A program made the translations under genes and the position numbers. The notes beneath the pieces are model-generated. The model saw nothing but the letters and a program-made list of their open reading frames with translations. It searched no databases and was not told the origin of the DNA. 64,000 nucleotides of DNA from Pseudoflavonifractor phocaeensis (lineage in GTDB: Bacteria; Bacillota; Clostridia; Oscillospirales; Oscillospiraceae): the NCBI RefSeq assembly GCF_021531815.1, contig NZ_JADYUM010000008.1:62001-126000 (forward strand), read 5' to 3'. Shown here piece by piece: positions 61,501-64,000 of this stretch (positions are counted from its first letter, which is position 1; every line of letters starts with the position of its first letter).

Positions 61501-63085
61501 GCCTCACCACGACATCTACTCCATCGAGGACCTGGCCCAGCTGATCTATGACCTGAAAAACGCCAACCGCCAGGCCCGGATCTCCGTCAAGCTGTGCGCC
61601 GAGCCGGGCGTGGGCACCATCGCCGCCGGCGTGGCCAAGGCGGGAGCCCAAGTGGTGCTGATCTGCGGCTATGACGGCGGCACCGGCGCCGCCCCCAGAA
61701 GCTCCATCCACACCGCCGGCGTCCCCTGGGAGCTGGGCGTGGCCGAGACCCACCAGACCCTGATCATGAACGGCCTACGCTCCCGGGTGGCCGTGGAGGT
61801 GGACGGCAAGCTGATGACCGGCCGGGACGTGGCCATCGCCTGCATGCTGGGGGCTGAGGAGTTCGGCTTTGCCACCGCTGCCCTGGTGACCATGGGCTGC
61901 GTCATGATGCGGGTGTGCAACCTGGGCACCTGCCCCATGGGCATCGCCACCCAGAACCCGGAGCTGCGCAAGCGCTTCATCGGCAAGCCCGAGTATGTCA
62001 TCAACTTCATGCGCTTCGTGGCTCAGGACCTGCGGGAGCACATGGCCAAGCTGGGCGTCCGCACGGTGGAGGAGCTGGTGGGCCGTACCGACCTGCTGCA
62101 TGTGCGGGAGCACGCCGTCAACGAGCGAGCGGCCACCGTGGACCTGTCCGCCATCCTGTCCAACCCCTATGAGGGACAGAACGTGAAGCGCCACTTCGAC
62201 CCCGCCGACGCCTTCGACTTCGAGCTGGAGAAGACGGTGGACATGAAGCTGCTGAAGAAGCTGAAAAACGCTCTGCCCGCCGGGGAGAAGAAGACCGTCT
62301 CCATCCCCGTCACCTCCACCGACCGTACCCTGGGCGCCATCCTGGGCAGCGACATCACCCGCATCCACGGCAACTCCCTGCCGGAAGACACCTTCACCAT
62401 CAAGTGCACCGGCGGCGCCGGCCAGTCCTTCGGCGCCTTCATCCCCCAGGGCCTGACCCTGGAGCTGGAGGGCGACTGCAACGACTACATGGGCAAGGGC
62501 CTGTCCGGAGGCAAGATCATCGTCTATCCCCCCAAGAACGCCGCTTACAAGCCCGATGAGAACATCATCATCGGCAACGTGGCCCTCTACGGCGCCACCG
62601 GAGGCAAGGCCTTCATCAACGGCATGGCGGGCGAGCGCTTCGCCGTCCGCAACTCCGGAGCCTGGGCGGTCGTGGAAGGCGTGGGCGACCACGGCTGCGA
62701 GTATATGACCGGCGGCCGGGTGGTGGTTCTGGGTCCCACGGGCAAGAACTTCGCGGCCGGCATGTCCGGCGGCATCGCCTATGTCTGGGACGAGGACCGG
62801 GACCTGTACCTGCGGCTGAACAAGGCCCTGGTGTCCATGGACCCCGTCACCGAAAAGCACGACATCGCCGAGATCCGCCAGATGCTCACCGAGCACGTGG
62901 CGGCCACCGGCTCCCCCAAGGCCAAGGAGATCCTGGAGCACCTGGACGAGAAGGCTTCCTGCTTCAAGAAGATCCTGCCCCGCGACTACGACCGGATGAT
63001 GCGCACCATCGCCGAGTTTGAGGACCAGGGCATGACCCACGAGCAGGCCGAGATCGAGGCCTTCTATGTGAACACCAGAGACTGA
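58544..63085 (+). CDS. gltB: Glutamate synthase large subunit
   Basis: A 1513-residue enzyme that combines glutamine and 2-oxoglutarate into two glutamates using electrons from the small subunit. In order: an N-terminal glutaminase domain whose catalytic cysteine (Cys25 in [10 protein letters not shown]) is exposed after removal of a propeptide, the central domain, the FMN-binding synthase domain with [19 protein letters not shown], the 3Fe-4S cysteines in [11 protein letters not shown], and the C-terminal GXGXG beta-helix. I chose ATG 58544, which has GAGGAAATGAGC upstream; ATG 58538 is possible. Very biased codon use points to high expression. Confidence 0.96.
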   Translation: MMEQSRQEGYHQQGLYYPELEHDACGIGVVVDIKGRQSHQTVDDALKIVEKLEHRAGKDAEGKTGDGVGILLQISHDFFAKAAAGAGIKLEGPRDYGVGMFFFPQDTLKRNQAKKMFEVIVAKEGMEFLGWRKVPVCPEVLGQKALEKMPNIQQAFIRRPKGVEKGLAFDRKLYITRRVFEQSNDNTYVPSLSSRTIVYKGMFLVAELRQFYCDLQDENYKSAIACVHSRFSTNTNPSWERAHPYHSICHNGEINTIRGNADRMLAREETLRSPVMSDDDMDKVFPVINGSGSDSAMLDNTLEFMVMSGMELPLAVMVTIPEPWMKDDNISRAKRDLYQYYAIMMEPWDGPASILFSDGDTVGAVLDRNGLRPSRYYITDDDKLILSSEVGALDVDASHIVKKSRLQPGKMLLVDTVQGRIIDDKELKDTYAARQPYGEWLDRGLIRLKDLPIPNKKVQSYTNGELTRLQKAFGYSYEDVKNTILPMARTAAEPTAAMGIDTPLAVLSDHEQPLFNYFKQLFAQVTNPPIDAIRESVVTDTTVYVGNDGNLLEEKAENAHALQIHKPILTSVELMKIQSMKKDGFQVETVSILYYKNTPLKRALDRLFVTVDRAYRHGANIVILSDRGVDENHVAIPSLLAVSAVERYLIRTKKSSAISIVLESAEPRDVQHFAALLGYGARAVNPYLAHETIGALIDQGLLDKDYHTAVKDYNEAILGGIVKIASKMGISTIQSYQSAQIFEAVGINKDVVDEYFTGTLSRVGGIGLKEIEQLVDAHHSRAFDPLGLGGDPTLDSLGEHKVRAGQEDHMYNPEVIHLLQQAAWTGSYETFKQYTALVDDAGKPHTLRGLMEMKYADTPIPLSEVESVDSIVKRFKTGAMSFGSISKEAHECMAIAMNTLGGMSNSGEGGEDPARFGTITNSAIKQVASGRFGVTSEYLVSAQDIQIKMAQGAKPGEGGHLPGKKITPEVAKTRHSTPGVTLISPPPHHDIYSIEDLAQLIYDLKNANRQARISVKLCAEPGVGTIAAGVAKAGAQVVLICGYDGGTGAAPRSSIHTAGVPWELGVAETHQTLIMNGLRSRVAVEVDGKLMTGRDVAIACMLGAEEFGFATAALVTMGCVMMRVCNLGTCPMGIATQNPELRKRFIGKPEYVINFMRFVAQDLREHMAKLGVRTVEELVGRTDLLHVREHAVNERAATVDLSAILSNPYEGQNVKRHFDPADAFDFELEKTVDMKLLKKLKNALPAGEKKTVSIPVTSTDRTLGAILGSDITRIHGNSLPEDTFTIKCTGGAGQSFGAFIPQGLTLELEGDCNDYMGKGLSGGKIIVYPPKNAAYKPDENIIIGNVALYGATGGKAFINGMAGERFAVRNSGAWAVVEGVGDHGCEYMTGGRVVVLGPTGKNFAAGMSGGIAYVWDEDRDLYLRLNKALVSMDPVTEKHDIAEIRQMLTEHVAATGSPKAKEILEHLDEKASCFKKILPRDYDRMMRTIAEFEDQGMTHEQAEIEAFYVNTRD

Positions 63086-63102
63086 GGGGGAGGGAACGTA
63101 TT

Positions 63103-64000
63103 ATGGGAAAAGTAACAGGATTTTTGGATTATACCCGGAAAAATAACCCGGCTCAGGCGCCTCTGGACCGGATCGAACATTGGAAGGAATTTCATCCCAT
63201 GCTCACCGAGGCGGACCGCCGCCAGCAGGGGGCGCGGTGCATGGACTGCGGCGTACCCTTCTGCCAGTCCGGGGTGAAGCTAGGCGGCAGCTATACCGGC
63301 TGCCCCCTGCACAACCTGGTGCCCGAGTGGAACGACCTGCTGTACACCGGCAACCTGGCCCAGGCCCTGGAGCGGCTGCACAAGGCCAACAACTTCCCGG
63401 AGTTTACCGGACGGGTGTGCCCCGCCCTGTGTGAGGCCGCCTGCGTCTGCGGGCTCCACGGAGCCCCTGTCACCGTGAAGGACAACGAGCTGGGCATCGT
63501 GGAGGAGGGCTTCGCCCAGGGACTGATCCAGCCCCGGGTCCCCGCCCACCGCACCGGCAAGCGCATCGCCATCGTGGGCTCCGGCCCCGCCGGACTGGCG
63601 GCGGCCGACCAGCTGAACCAGCGGGGCCACAGCGTCACCGTCTTTGAGCGGGACGACCGGATCGGCGGCCTGTTGATGTACGGCATCCCCAGCATGAAGC
63701 TGGAGAAGAAGTACGTCAAGCGCCGTGTGGAGCTGCTGGAGGCGGAGGGGATCACCTTCGTCACCGGCGTGGACGTGGGCAAGGATAAGAGCGCCCAGGA
63801 GCTGCTGGCGGAGTATGACGCCGTCCTGCTGTGCACCGGCGCCCGCCAGGCCCGGGACATCACCGTGCCCGGCCGGGAGGCCAAGGGGGTCCATCTGGCC
63901 ATGGAATACCTCACCGCCACGGGCAAGAGCTACCTGAACTCCAAGCTGAAGGACGGCAACTACATCAATGCCGCCGGGAAGGACGTCATCGTGGTGGGCG
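63103..64000 (+). CDS. gltD: Glutamate synthase small subunit, cut by the window end
   Basis: The first 299 residues of the FAD- and NADPH-binding beta subunit that feeds electrons to gltB. The N-terminal cysteine-rich part shows CMDCGVPFC and [12 protein letters not shown], the ligands of the 4Fe-4S clusters; the first dinucleotide fold starts at [14 protein letters not shown] (about residues 154-167). GGGGGAGGG precedes the ATG, 17 bases after gltB. The gene is not broken; it continues past position 64000. Confidence 0.93.
   Translation, partial: MGKVTGFLDYTRKNNPAQAPLDRIEHWKEFHPMLTEADRRQQGARCMDCGVPFCQSGVKLGGSYTGCPLHNLVPEWNDLLYTGNLAQALERLHKANNFPEFTGRVCPALCEAACVCGLHGAPVTVKDNELGIVEEGFAQGLIQPRVPAHRTGKRIAIVGSGPAGLAAADQLNQRGHSVTVFERDDRIGGLLMYGIPSMKLEKKYVKRRVELLEAEGITFVTGVDVGKDKSAQELLAEYDAVLLCTGARQARDITVPGREAKGVHLAMEYLTATGKSYLNSKLKDGNYINAAGKDVIVVG

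Noticed and set aside
58523-61753. A 1076-residue open frame on the minus strand opposite gltB
   Set aside because: It is a GC-bias shadow: gltB opposite has all family motifs, while the antisense translation is low-complexity G/H/V/L/D-rich with no recognisable domain or ribosome site.

Overview
The window looks like a chromosomal segment of a Gram-positive, strictly anaerobic gut Clostridia bacterium. My best guess is the Oscillospiraceae (a Flavonifractor/Lawsonibacter/Intestinimonas-like organism); this is inferred from gene content and high GC, not from a marker gene. Supporting signs are two T-box leaders, consensus sigma-A promoters, the LL-diaminopimelate aminotransferase (DapL) route with DapF, a type III glutamine synthetase beside a type I enzyme, an ANTAR regulator, YerC, HPr with Ser46, and many strong intrinsic terminators.

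Layout. Positions 1-2412 hold the right-hand part of a mobilizable element (Cys-rich VLP protein, a broken RepA_N initiator, a MobV relaxase and a small ORF). It ends at the 3' side of a tRNA-Leu gene. Positions 2569-3340 are non-coding and contain a decayed second copy of the kdpF/kdpA start. Positions 3341-13829 form one large sugar-sensing and uptake island: a membrane-anchored ribose-type binding protein, a DesK-like histidine kinase, a NarL-type regulator, a family 1 solute-binding lipoprotein, then a full mannose-family PTS (IIA, IIB, IIC, IID), a small membrane protein, HPr, enzyme I and a Cof-type phosphatase. No ABC permease is present, so the binding proteins are probably sensors. 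An iron-sulfur-type flavoprotein and a sugar acetyltransferase follow.

Positions 15245-17408 hold a T-box leader and a CstA-family transporter, followed by a CPA2 antiporter and a CorA transporter. Positions 20244-26860 form a potassium locus. KtrA/KtrB genes lie on the minus strand beside a kdp operon that has lost kdpB and most of kdpA and kdpC, while KdpD and KdpE look intact. A divergent Rrf2 regulator and EFR1-type ferredoxin pair follows at 27361-28685, then a broken conjugative-element remnant at 28814-29512, next to a five-gene tRNA cluster (Val, Asp, Phe, Gly, Cys).

The remaining half is mostly core metabolism: pfkA; hslO with a methyltransferase and yerC; a folate operon (folC, folE, an HD-domain gene, folP, and a folB-folK fusion); several small or hypothetical genes on the minus strand; T-box/lipoprotein/alaS; an AGCS symporter; nrdR; purF; then a nitrogen and lysine block (glnN, glnA, ANTAR regulator, dapF, dapL, gltB and gltD). 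gltD runs off the right edge. The nitrogen genes make one functional unit: GS and GOGAT assimilate ammonium, and the ANTAR protein encoded just after glnA is a plausible RNA-binding antiterminator for the glnN leader, which has a terminator hairpin.
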